The position numbers were made by a program, and so were the translations under genes. Shown here piece after piece: positions 8,244 through 16,023 of a DNA stretch of 64,000 nucleotides (the first letter of the stretch is position 1; each line of letters starts with the position of its first letter). The notes beneath the pieces are model-generated. The model saw only the letters and a program-made list of their open reading frames with translations, had not been told where the DNA came from and made no database searches. This stretch comes from Rariloculus sp965263005 (GTDB lineage: Bacteria > Pseudomonadota > Gammaproteobacteria > Steroidobacterales > Rariloculaceae). The stretch covers positions 868,001 to 932,000 of the forward strand of contig NZ_OZ253579.1 in the NCBI RefSeq assembly GCF_965263005.1. Reading direction: 5' to 3'.

Positions 8244-10442
8244 CTATCTGGCGAGCGGATCCGGCCGTACCTGGAAGTGCACGACGAGCGGATTGCTGCC
8301 GACGCCGTCTTCCTTGAGCCATGGCGTGCGGTCGCCGCTCGGCACCCAGAGACCGCGGCCCTTCCAGCCCGCGTCCGGGTCGTCGATGCGTCCCTCGAAG
8401 CCTTTCGTGAAGAAACCGAGCGGATAGGGGATGCGCAGCGTGACGAACTCACCGTCGACGAGCGCATGCACGCCGTCGAACAGGTTGCCTGTGGCGATCG
8501 GCACGTTCGCGCCGAGTCCGAGCGTGTTGTGCTGATCGACCCAGGAGTAATAGCTCGACTCGACGCTGTAGCCGGGATGGTTCGAGAAACTCGGTCCCGG
8601 CAAGGGGTGAAACGTCCAGCCTTCCGGACAGTGGTCGCCGGTCGCCTCCGGACCGTTGAGCGGAGCGGTGCACTTGCTCCGGTCGAACTCCCCGAGGTGC
8701 CCGCTGCCGAGCGAGACCCAGACGACGCCGTTTCTATCGATGTCGGCGCCTCTGACGCCGAAGCCCGGCAACGGCACGTTGTACTTCTCGATGAGCGCCG
8801 TTGCGGGCGGATTGTCGCCTGGATCAAGGCGGTACACGGCGCCCGGAACCCCCGTGTTCGAGCCCCAGACCGAGTTGTCGATCGGGCTCGGCATCACGGC
8901 GTAGTAGCCGTAATTATTGATCTGCCCGCCGCCGTCGATCCGCCGGTCGAGCGCCGGATCGAACGGCTCGTCGGGCTCCGTGTACTCGTCGCGTCGGCCG
9001 TTGCCGTTCGTGTCGAGCACCATCGCCGTCCAGCCGACTGCGGCCTCGGCGTCTCCGGTCTCGAAATACTGCCTGCTGTTGAACCAGCCGATCACGTCGC
9101 CGCCGCCGCTCGTCCACAGTGTGTTGTCCTCGTCCTCGGCGAACTGCAGATGGTGGGTGCCGAAGCAGGTATCGATGAAATCGTAGTCGCCCGTCTCGGG
9201 ATCGTAGATGGCGAGCTGCCTGCTGGCCGTTTCGGTCGGGAACAGTTGCGCCGACGGATGATCGGAACCCTCGCGGCAGAAGGCCGGATTCTCGGGCCGC
9301 CGGATCGCCACGGTGAACCAGACGCGGCCGTCCTGATCGAGCATGGGATTGTGTGCGTTGGCGCGCGAGTCCCAGATCGGCTCGTCGCCCCAGTACGGTG
9401 AAGGTTGCATCACCGGAATGTCGCGCGCGTTCGGTGTGTCGTCGTCCCTGACCGGCGCGATGAAGTGGGTCGCGGCGTTGTTGACCGGATCGAGGATCGG
9501 GAATTCGTCGGTGCTGAGCTCGGGCGCGCCATAGAGCGGCCCGTAGGCGTTGATCGTCGGGTTGCGCCGGTCGGTGCCCGAGAGATCATGCATGTATCCG
9601 GTCGGCTTGGACCAGTCGCGCACGGTCGCGACGACGTTTCGCTCGAGCCCGCTCGGGCGCTCGGGCTGCTCGGCCGGCAGCTCGCCGGCCGCGACGCGAT
9701 CGGTCCATTCGCCGAGATACTTGTACGGCACGCCGCCAAGCTGGCCGACGGCCTGGCGAACCATGATGTTCGCGGCCTGGCCCGATTGCGTGCGCCTGGC
9801 CCAGGCATCGTATGAGGACTCGAACTCGCCGAGCTCCGGGTGAAACGTGCGCGTTTCGAGGTTGCCGAGCTGATGGCAGCTTGCGCAGCCCAGGTTCTTG
9901 ACCCATGCGAGGTATTCGTTGAGTCCGCCCGGCACCTGCTCGATCTCGCTCGGGTCCGGAACTTCCATCATCGCGTACCAGTAAGCCGCCGGATACACGT
10001 TGGCCGCCGTCGCGGCGTCCGGCGCGACGATCGCCGTCAGATCGACAAGCGTGCCGGGTACGGCATCGACCCTGGCCGAATCGGCCAGCCCGTATCCCCT
10101 GACCCATAGGCGGTAACTCGCGTCGGGCAGATCCGGTACGAGGTAGCGGCCTTCGTCGTCGGTCACGACACTGCGCGAAAACCGCGTTTCCAGGTCGTCG
10201 GTCTCGGCGATGACCCACACGCCGGCTTCGGCGCCGTTCTCGCTCATCACGACGCCCGCGATGTCGTCGGCATCGATCTCGATCCCGGCAACGGCGGCCG
10301 GTGGCTCCGCGGCAGGCTCCGCCTGCTCGTCGGTCGGGCCGCTATCGCAACCTGCCATCAATGCCAATGAGGCCAATAAGGCCAATAAGGCCAATAGGGC
10401 CAATGGGGCGAGCGGGGCAGTTCGGGATAACCGTGTTTGCAT
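8244..10442 (-). CDS. Haem-binding lipoprotein with carboxypeptidase-regulatory-like domain and beta-propeller
   Basis: 732 residues from the ATG at 10442, preferred because AGGTGA lies just upstream; a GTG at 10451 is the alternative. The leader is a Leu/Ala repeat ending LMAGC, a lipobox with Cys32 as the lipidated residue. Residues about 55-145 look like a carboxypeptidase-regulatory/Cna-B-like beta sandwich (VVTDDEGRYLVPDLPDASY). CASCH at 186-190 is a single c-type haem site. The large C-terminal part has repeated DG.VW/NTLW phrases such as DQDGRVWF, DIDRNGVVWVSLGSG, typical of virginiamycin-B-lyase-like propellers. It is therefore likely a surface or periplasmic sensor or redox protein. 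It is downstream of the DoxX-like gene by 15 bp, so they share a transcript. Confidence 0.75.
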   Translation of the reverse strand: MQTRLSRTAPLAPLALLALLALLASLALMAGCDSGPTDEQAEPAAEPPAAVAGIEIDADDIAGVVMSENGAEAGVWVIAETDDLETRFSRSVVTDDEGRYLVPDLPDASYRLWVRGYGLADSARVDAVPGTLVDLTAIVAPDAATAANVYPAAYWYAMMEVPDPSEIEQVPGGLNEYLAWVKNLGCASCHQLGNLETRTFHPELGEFESSYDAWARRTQSGQAANIMVRQAVGQLGGVPYKYLGEWTDRVAAGELPAEQPERPSGLERNVVATVRDWSKPTGYMHDLSGTDRRNPTINAYGPLYGAPELSTDEFPILDPVNNAATHFIAPVRDDDTPNARDIPVMQPSPYWGDEPIWDSRANAHNPMLDQDGRVWFTVAIRRPENPAFCREGSDHPSAQLFPTETASRQLAIYDPETGDYDFIDTCFGTHHLQFAEDEDNTLWTSGGGDVIGWFNSRQYFETGDAEAAVGWTAMVLDTNGNGRRDEYTEPDEPFDPALDRRIDGGGQINNYGYYAVMPSPIDNSVWGSNTGVPGAVYRLDPGDNPPATALIEKYNVPLPGFGVRGADIDRNGVVWVSLGSGHLGEFDRSKCTAPLNGPEATGDHCPEGWTFHPLPGPSFSNHPGYSVESSYYSWVDQHNTLGLGANVPIATGNLFDGVHALVDGEFVTLRIPYPLGFFTKGFEGRIDDPDAGWKGRGLWVPSGDRTPWLKEDGVGSNPLVVHFQVRPDPLAR
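10363..10407. repeat. Five tandem 9-bp repeats inside a signal peptide
   Basis: Read on the plus strand the units are GCCAATGAG, GCCAATAAG, GCCAATAAG, GCCAATAGG and GCCAATGGG. They encode the Leu-Ala-Leu core of the lipoprotein leader on the minus strand. Because the unit is a multiple of three, slippage would change leader length without shifting the frame. Confidence 0.9.
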
Positions 10443-10457
10443 CGTTTTCACCTGCGC

Positions 10458-10853
10458 TCAGAGTTTCCTGTCCAGCGAATGCGCGTTGAATTCGAGATTG
10501 TGCAGCAACACGTACAAGCTCAGCGCGTAGATCAGGTGGCGAGCGACGACCTCCCAGTTCTGCAGGATGATCATCCCGAACACGAGCGTATACATGAGGA
10601 TCATCGCGGCGACGATGGCCCATCGCGTCTTGTAGCCGACGAGCAGCAACACGCCGACCACGACTTCGACGCCGGGAATCAAACGGGCTTCGAGCGTCAC
10701 GAGCCACATCGGCAGCCAGGTCTCGGCAAACTGAGCCTGTGTCGCCTCGACGAACGCGCCGTAGGCCGGGCCGACGCGCACCGCCCCATGCCAGAACATG
10801 TTGATGGCCATGAATATCCTGAAGAGCGTATAGGCGAGCGCTTTGTCGTTCAT
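10458..10853 (-). CDS. DoxX-like small membrane protein
   Basis: 131 residues with four hydrophobic segments (about 8-25, 48-72, 75-95, 100-118). The pattern, with a short N-terminal helix containing FRIFMAINMFWHGAVR and a following GVEVVVGVLLLVGY, is that of the DoxX/DUF-type four-helix membrane family. Members have been linked to respiratory chains and thiosulfate or quinone redox; no active residue can be assigned here. It is the first gene of a minus-strand run that continues with the haem lipoprotein 15 bp later, suggesting a membrane partner for that redox protein. The upstream 254 bp to the divergent amidohydrolase gene should hold both promoters. Confidence 0.7.
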   Translation of the reverse strand: MNDKALAYTLFRIFMAINMFWHGAVRVGPAYGAFVEATQAQFAETWLPMWLVTLEARLIPGVEVVVGVLLLVGYKTRWAIVAAMILMYTLVFGMIILQNWEVVARHLIYALSLYVLLHNLEFNAHSLDRKL

Positions 10854-11107
10854 TATCTAGTTGCCCTCGGTTTCGCGGACGCGGCATCGTCAGCGCCGCT
10901 CGCCGCGCAGGGTGCCTTGCGCCCGCGATGAACATCTGATCGATGACGCATGATTTGCCCCTTTCCTGTTTATAGTAGCTCGCTCATCGCTCGGGACAAC
11001 GTGCTTGCCTCGGCCCGAGACCGCGGGCTTCGCCGTTCGCCCGCTACGATCATAGCTTTTGTTGTACCCTGATCGGACTGACCGAACCTTACGGGAAGGA
11101 TGGCGAT

Positions 11108-12592
11108 ATGGCCAAACACACGTTGTCTCGGAGTCGGGCGCGTCCACGAGGGTTCGATGGCGAAGCCGTTACGCGCCGCCGTGTCTTGTCTGGAGCTGCC
11201 GCACTCGTCGCGGCTTCCGCCGGCAGCGGAATCCTCGGCTGCCGGCCCGGCGGCATGGCGAGCAACGGCCAGGCGTCCTCGCCGCCGCTCGGCGACACCT
11301 TCGTCCTTCGCGGCGGCACCGTGATCTCCATGGATCCTGACGTCGGCGACTTCGAGTCGGCCGACGTCCTGATCGAAGGCGGCCGAATCGCCGCCGTCGG
11401 ATCCGGTCTTGACACCTCGGCCGAGGCCATCGACGCATCGAGCATGATCGTGATGCCGGGTTTCGTCGATACGCACCGCCACATGTGGCAGGGACAGCTC
11501 AGAAACATTCTGCCGAACGGGCTCCTGAGCGACTACACACGCGACATCACGGGCGCCGCACGCAGCGTATTTCGCCCCGAAGACGCCTACATCGGCGATC
11601 TCGTCATCGCGCTCGGCGCGATCAACGCGGGCGTCACGACGGTGCTCGACTGGTCCCACATCGGCAACAGTCCCGAGCACACGGATGCCGCGATCGACGG
11701 CCTCGCGGAATCGGGCCTCAGAAGCGTGTACGCCTACGGCGGCGGCGCGGCCGGACCCGACAACCGCTTCCCCGACGACATTCGCAGGCTGAGAGCCGAG
11801 CGCTTCTCGTCGGACGATCAACTGCTCACACTCGCGATGGCGGCCGGAACGAACACGGCGCACTGGGTCGTGGCGCGCGAGGTCGGCGCGCCGATCACGG
11901 TGCACGTGAACGGCAGCGGGCAGTTGCTGGCGCTGGCGGACGACATGGGCCCCGACGTCACCTACATTCACGCGCCGAACCTGACCGAAGAGGAATGGCA
12001 GCTCGTCGTCGACACGGGCGGAAACATTTCGATCGCGGCGCCGATCGAGATGGAGATGGGCCACGGCGTGCCCCCGATCCAGCAATCGCTCGACCACGGC
12101 ATTCGGCCGAGTCTGAGCACGGACGTCGAGACCGAGATGCCGGGCGACTTCTTCACGCAGATGCGGACCATATTCACGCTGCAGCGGATGCAGGCGCTGA
12201 CCCGCCAACGGGCTGGGGATGCCGACGCTCCGGCGCTCATCAGCGTCAGGGATGTGCTCGAGTTCGCGACGATTCAGGGCGCCCTCGATAATGCGCTCGG
12301 GTCCACGGCCGGCAGCCTCACGCCCGGCAAGCAAGCCGACATCATCATGCTGGAAACGGACGCGATCAACGTCATGCCCGTCAACAACGCCTACGGCGCC
12401 GTCGTGCTCGGCATGGATACGAGCAACGTCGACACGGTCCTGATCGGTGGAAGCGTCAGAAAGTGGCACGGCGAGCTCACGGACGTCGATCTCGACCGCG
12501 TCGGGGGGCTCGTCGAGGAGTCGCGCGACTATGTCGTCTCGGCCGCGGGTTGGCCGCAGACGCTGTTCGGAGGTTATTTGCCCGGCCACTGA
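11108..12592 (+). CDS. Tat-exported amidohydrolase (TrzA/AtzA-like metal-dependent hydrolase)
   Basis: 494 residues. The leader has TRRRVLSGAAALVAAS (R23-R25) and then GILGC (Cys45), so it may be a Tat substrate that is also lipidated. The hydrolase core begins with the small beta domain (FVLRGGTVIS), then PGFVDTHRHMW with metal ligands H123 and H125, a later HVNG histidine, a YIHAPN histidine and LSTDVETEMPG with the conserved Asp. This matches the amidohydrolase superfamily group of deaminases and dechlorinases. Substrate is unknown. GAAGGA about 8 bp upstream supports the ATG. A periplasmic binding protein starts 38 bp downstream on the same strand, so the pair may be an operon. Confidence 0.85.
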   Translation: MAKHTLSRSRARPRGFDGEAVTRRRVLSGAAALVAASAGSGILGCRPGGMASNGQASSPPLGDTFVLRGGTVISMDPDVGDFESADVLIEGGRIAAVGSGLDTSAEAIDASSMIVMPGFVDTHRHMWQGQLRNILPNGLLSDYTRDITGAARSVFRPEDAYIGDLVIALGAINAGVTTVLDWSHIGNSPEHTDAAIDGLAESGLRSVYAYGGGAAGPDNRFPDDIRRLRAERFSSDDQLLTLAMAAGTNTAHWVVAREVGAPITVHVNGSGQLLALADDMGPDVTYIHAPNLTEEEWQLVVDTGGNISIAAPIEMEMGHGVPPIQQSLDHGIRPSLSTDVETEMPGDFFTQMRTIFTLQRMQALTRQRAGDADAPALISVRDVLEFATIQGALDNALGSTAGSLTPGKQADIIMLETDAINVMPVNNAYGAVVLGMDTSNVDTVLIGGSVRKWHGELTDVDLDRVGGLVEESRDYVVSAAGWPQTLFGGYLPGH

Positions 12593-12630
12593 TATCGTGG
12601 GACGGAGTCAAGCTTACAAAGGGGAATCTC

Positions 12631-13398
12631 ATGAAGGGTTTCGCATTCGTCGCCGCGGCGCTCGCCGCCACGCTTTCGGTCACAACCTTCGAAGTCCACG
12701 CTCAATCGTCGTCGCTTCGCGTGCTGAGTTCGAACGGCGTCAAAGCTGTCGTCGAATCGCTGCAGCCGGAAATCGAACGGGCAGTCGGAAGCTCCCTTTC
12801 CATCGAGTTCAGCACGGCGTCGTCGCTCAAGGGAAACATCGAGCAGGGTGAGCCGTTCGACGTCGCGATCCTGACGCCTGCGCTGATCGCCGATCTCGTC
12901 GACCAGGACAGCGTCGCCGCCGAGTCGCGCATCGATTTCGCGCGCGCGGGCGTCGGCGTCGGTGCGCGTCCGAACACGGGCTCGAGAGACGTGAGCACCC
13001 CCGAAGCGCTCAGGCTCACGCTGCTCGATGCCGAGTCGGTCGCGTTCACCGCGGACGGTCAGAGCCGCATCACGATCGACAGGGCCTTCGGTGAGCTCGG
13101 CATCGCCGAGGAAATGGGGGAGAAGACGATCCTCATGGGGCCGGGGCAAGCGCCTGCGGCAGTCGCCGCGGGCGAGGCCGAACTCGTCATGACGCTCGTA
13201 AGCGAGATTCTGCCCGTGCCGGGCCTCGAGCTCGTTGGACCGTTTCCGGCCGAAGTCCAGGGCTACGTCTCGTTTGCAGCAGGCCGCGGCACCGCGGCAG
13301 AAGACGCTCGAGCTGCCGATGCGCTGCTCGACTACCTATCGGGACCGGATTTCGCCGCCGCGCTTGCGATGCACGGCATGGAATCGGTCGGCCGCTGA
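12631..13398 (+). CDS. ModA-like periplasmic solute-binding protein
   Basis: 255 residues with a Sec signal peptide (KGFAFVAAALAATLSV ... VHAQ). The mature part starts LRVLSSNGVKAVVESL and contains PFDVAILTPALI and GQAPAAVAAGEAELV, the pattern of type-2 periplasmic binding proteins of the molybdate/tungstate (ModA) group. No ABC permease or ATPase gene lies nearby, so it could be an orphan sensor or work with a distant transporter. AAAGGGGA about 7-8 bp before the ATG is a good ribosome site. It probably shares a transcript with the upstream amidohydrolase. On the opposite strand the debris of a toxin gene abuts its stop codon. Confidence 0.8.
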   Translation: MKGFAFVAAALAATLSVTTFEVHAQSSSLRVLSSNGVKAVVESLQPEIERAVGSSLSIEFSTASSLKGNIEQGEPFDVAILTPALIADLVDQDSVAAESRIDFARAGVGVGARPNTGSRDVSTPEALRLTLLDAESVAFTADGQSRITIDRAFGELGIAEEMGEKTILMGPGQAPAAVAAGEAELVMTLVSEILPVPGLELVGPFPAEVQGYVSFAAGRGTAAEDARAADALLDYLSGPDFAAALAMHGMESVGR

Positions 13399-13435
13399 AG
13401 TCGAACAGGTAAGACGTATCGAGAAGGAGGCGCAT
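13394..13435 (-). pseudogene. Truncated VapC-type (PIN domain) toxin start
   Basis: Reading minus from the ATG at 13435 gives MRLLLDTSYLFDF and then runs into the antisense of the binding-protein gene, where homology ends. The opening, with Asp6, is the first strand and first acidic residue of PIN-domain VapC toxins. It follows the antitoxin remnant by 11 bp, as in intact Phd/VapC pairs. Only about 13 codons remain, so it is non-functional. Confidence 0.5.
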
Positions 13436-13446
13436 TGCCGGCCCGG

Positions 13447-13668
13447 CTATTCGTCGTCGAGGCCGAGTACCCGGCGGCTGAAGGCGGGATCGTTGAATTC
13501 CTCCGGCCAGCCTTCCCCGTCGCCCTCGATCCCGAGACGCCGGCGCGCCGCTTCCAGCTTGTCGAAGTCGATCCCGCCGCGCCGGTCGGAGCCCACCGGT
13601 TCGGCGGCCGGCCGGCCGTGCCTGGTGGTGATGACGCGCTTCTCGGCCACAGTAAACAGTCGCTGAAA
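13447..13668 (-). pseudogene. Phd/YefM-type antitoxin remnant lacking its N-terminus
   Basis: The minus frame reads FQRLFTVAEKRV, then ITTRHGRPAAEPV and GIDFDKLEAARRRLGI, ending NDPAFSRRVLGLDDE. The middle phrase is the ITRHGRPVAEL core of Phd/YefM antitoxins and the tail is typical of the group. The first roughly 15 residues and any start codon are gone, replaced by the 3' end of the cytochrome gene (stop at 13677). With the VapC fragment it is a dead toxin-antitoxin relic caught between two convergent genes. Confidence 0.6.
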
Positions 13669-13676
13669 AACGCGCG

Positions 13677-14600
13677 CTACGGATCGAGCGAAGCGAGGTA
13701 GGCCGCGAGCGCGACGATGTCCTCTTCGGTCAGGTTGGCGACGGTCGCGATCATGAGCGCGGTCATGGGGCCTGAGCGTGCGCCGGTCTTGATGTCGTTG
13801 AGCTGACGTACGGTGTAGATCGGCGAAGCGCCCGCGATGCCCGGTATCTCGGCGAGCCCCGTGAGTCCCTCGCCGTGGCAGATAGTGCACTGGATGGTTC
13901 GGCCGCCGCCGCCCGTCGTCGCGAGCTCCTCGCCTCTGGCGATGCTGCCGACCGGTGCGTAGGCGACGAATCCCGTGTACGGGTGCCGGGCCGTGGCGAG
14001 CTCGCGGTCTTGCGGGAACTCGAGGATCCGGTTGCCGAGCGGTTCGGTGCCGCCGTCGGGATGGCGAAACCGCATGCGCCCGTCACCGACATAGTGCGTC
14101 GGCACGGTATCGCTCTCGATGACATCGACCCAGTCGATCGGCTCGATCGCTGCGTAATATTCGGCGGCCGCCAGCGCGTCCTCATCGGAAATCGCCTCCG
14201 CGAAGCCGTTCATCCAGAAGCGGTCCGTTCTCGATCCGTTCGCAAAATCCTCCATCTGCCGCATCATGTAGCCGACGGGGAGACCCGCAAGCTGCGACGA
14301 CTCCGGATGTCCCATTCCGGACGTCAAGTGGCATGAGGCGCAGGCCCGCACGTTCTCGCCCGCGCCGCGGGCCACGACCTCGGGTAGCGGCGCATGGTCG
14401 TCGGGAAACCAGTCAGGCGGGTTCCATAGATCGTCGATTTCGACTTGCGTGTAGCTCTCGGTGCTCCCGGGCACACTCCTTGGAGCGTTCTCGTCGACTT
14501 CGTGAAGCTGTTCCTCGAAAACCTGGTACGCCCATTCGAGATCGGCTTGAGCTGCCGATGCGGTGAGCAGCAGCGCCAATGCGACTGTTAGCTTCTTCAC
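13677..14600 (-). CDS. Dihaem cytochrome c (c4-like), GTG start
   Basis: 307 residues from a GTG at 14598-14600, preferred because GAGGGGGG lies directly upstream and the product then opens KKLTVALALLLTASAAQA, a clean Sec signal peptide. Two haem sites are visible: CASCH followed by LTSGMGHPESS, and CTICH followed by GEGLTGLAEIPGIAG. The layout, with long linkers and PVGYMMRQMEDFANGSR after the first haem, fits periplasmic two-domain cytochromes of the c4/c5 type that shuttle electrons to oxidases. The C-terminal stop abuts the antitoxin relic. The next gene upstream on the same strand is the CoA-transferase, 166 bp away. Confidence 0.88.
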   Translation of the reverse strand: MKKLTVALALLLTASAAQADLEWAYQVFEEQLHEVDENAPRSVPGSTESYTQVEIDDLWNPPDWFPDDHAPLPEVVARGAGENVRACASCHLTSGMGHPESSQLAGLPVGYMMRQMEDFANGSRTDRFWMNGFAEAISDEDALAAAEYYAAIEPIDWVDVIESDTVPTHYVGDGRMRFRHPDGGTEPLGNRILEFPQDRELATARHPYTGFVAYAPVGSIARGEELATTGGGGRTIQCTICHGEGLTGLAEIPGIAGASPIYTVRQLNDIKTGARSGPMTALMIATVANLTEEDIVALAAYLASLDP

Positions 14601-14766
14601 GATCCCCCCTCGCTCCCCAGTTCGGCTGAAGGTGCAGTTTACACGGCGGCAAACGCGCCTGCCGACCTGGCCCTGCATTGAACAAACTCGTCACGCCCTA
14701 ATTTTCGGTTGGACAGCAGGCGCATGTTCCCCGCACGTCAGCGCAGCGAATCCACCGCGAGAACTC

Positions 14767-16005
14767 CTAGCGCGTAAACGCGCCGGCTTCCTTGAATCCT
14801 GCGATTTCGTTCTCGGAGTAACCGAGGACCTCGTTCAGAATCTCATCGGTGTGCTCGCCGAGCAGCGGTGAGCGCTCGAAGTCGACGGGCGAGTCCGACA
14901 GCTTGATCGGGCAGCCGAGATTGAACCACTTGCCGCGCTCGGGATGATCGAGCTCGACCATCATCTCTCTGAGCTTGACGTGCTCGTCGTCGAAGAGATC
15001 CTCGGTACTCATGATCGGGCCGCAAGGCACGTTGATCTCGTTCAGGACTTCCATGAGCTCACGCTTCGTGTAGCTCGAAGCGAAGTCCTCGAGCATCTGC
15101 CACATCTCGGCCTGGTTCTCGCGCCGCACCTCGATGTTGTCGAAGCGTGGGTCCGCAACCAGCGCATCGCCGCCGATGCGCTTCGCGATCGCGGCCCAGA
15201 CGTGTTCCTGAACGACGACGTAAAGGTAATCGTTCGGCCCGCCGGGTTTGCACTTGACGGCGTTGCCAAGCTGACCGCCGCCCGAGTCGTTGCCGGCGCG
15301 CGGGGTGAACGTGCTGAACTCCTGGATCGAGTATTCGGGCAGCGGGCCGCGCCCGATGCGCTGGTGGTCGCGCCATTTCACGCGCGTGAGGTTCATGACG
15401 CAGTCCATCATCGCGCACTCGACATACTGGCCGCGGCCCGTGCGCTCGCGCTGCAGGAGCGCGGCGAGGATGCCGGCCATCAGATGCACGCCCGTGCCGG
15501 AATCGCCGATCTGCGCACCCGTCGCGAAGGGCGGACCGTCAGGGACGCCGGTCGTGCTCATCGAGCCGCCCATGGCCTGCGCGACGTTCTCGTAGGCCTT
15601 GAACGCGGCATACGGACCCTCGGTGCCGAACCCCTTGATCGAGGCCATGACGATGCGCGGATTGATCTCGTGGATTTTCTCCCAGCCGAAACCGAGCCGG
15701 TTCAATACGCCGGGGCCGAAATTCTCCATGACGACGTCACAGATTCCGAGCAGCCGCGTGAAGACGGCCTTGCCCTGGTCGTTCTTGAGGTTGACCGTGA
15801 TCGAGCGCTTGTTGCAGTTCAGCATCGTGAAGTAGAGGCTGTCGGCGTCCGGGATGTCGCGAAGCTGTTTGCGTGTGGCATCCCCCGCCGGCGATTCGAG
15901 CTTGATGACGTCGGCGCCGAGAAAGCCCATGAGCTGGCTGCACGTCGGCCCCGCCTGCACGTGCGTCATGTCGAGGATACGGAAGCCGGATAGTGCTTTG
16001 TCCAT
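14767..16005 (-). CDS. CaiB/BaiF family CoA-transferase, formyl-CoA:oxalate transferase-like
   Basis: 412 residues, close to the usual length for class III CoA-transferases. It opens with LSGFRILDMTHVQAGP, has the ESP..GD..R segment (LESPAGDATR), NKRSITVNLK and the catalytic Asp168 in QIGDSGTGVHLM, at nearly the same position as Asp169 of formyl-CoA transferase. The C-terminal ERSPLLGEHTDEIL is standard. It would move CoA between an acyl-CoA such as formyl-CoA and a carboxylate such as oxalate. A ThDP lyase/decarboxylase gene ends 18 bp upstream, the same pairing as frc with oxc. The exact substrate pair cannot be fixed from sequence alone. Confidence 0.85.
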   Translation of the reverse strand: MDKALSGFRILDMTHVQAGPTCSQLMGFLGADVIKLESPAGDATRKQLRDIPDADSLYFTMLNCNKRSITVNLKNDQGKAVFTRLLGICDVVMENFGPGVLNRLGFGWEKIHEINPRIVMASIKGFGTEGPYAAFKAYENVAQAMGGSMSTTGVPDGPPFATGAQIGDSGTGVHLMAGILAALLQRERTGRGQYVECAMMDCVMNLTRVKWRDHQRIGRGPLPEYSIQEFSTFTPRAGNDSGGGQLGNAVKCKPGGPNDYLYVVVQEHVWAAIAKRIGGDALVADPRFDNIEVRRENQAEMWQMLEDFASSYTKRELMEVLNEINVPCGPIMSTEDLFDDEHVKLREMMVELDHPERGKWFNLGCPIKLSDSPVDFERSPLLGEHTDEILNEVLGYSENEIAGFKEAGAFTR

Positions 16006-16023
16006 GACTCAGATGCCCCGCGA

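Noticed and set aside
13187..13435. Full-length 82-residue VapC toxin
   Set aside because: Only the first ~13 residues fit a PIN domain; the rest is antisense to the binding-protein gene, so it is called a remnant.
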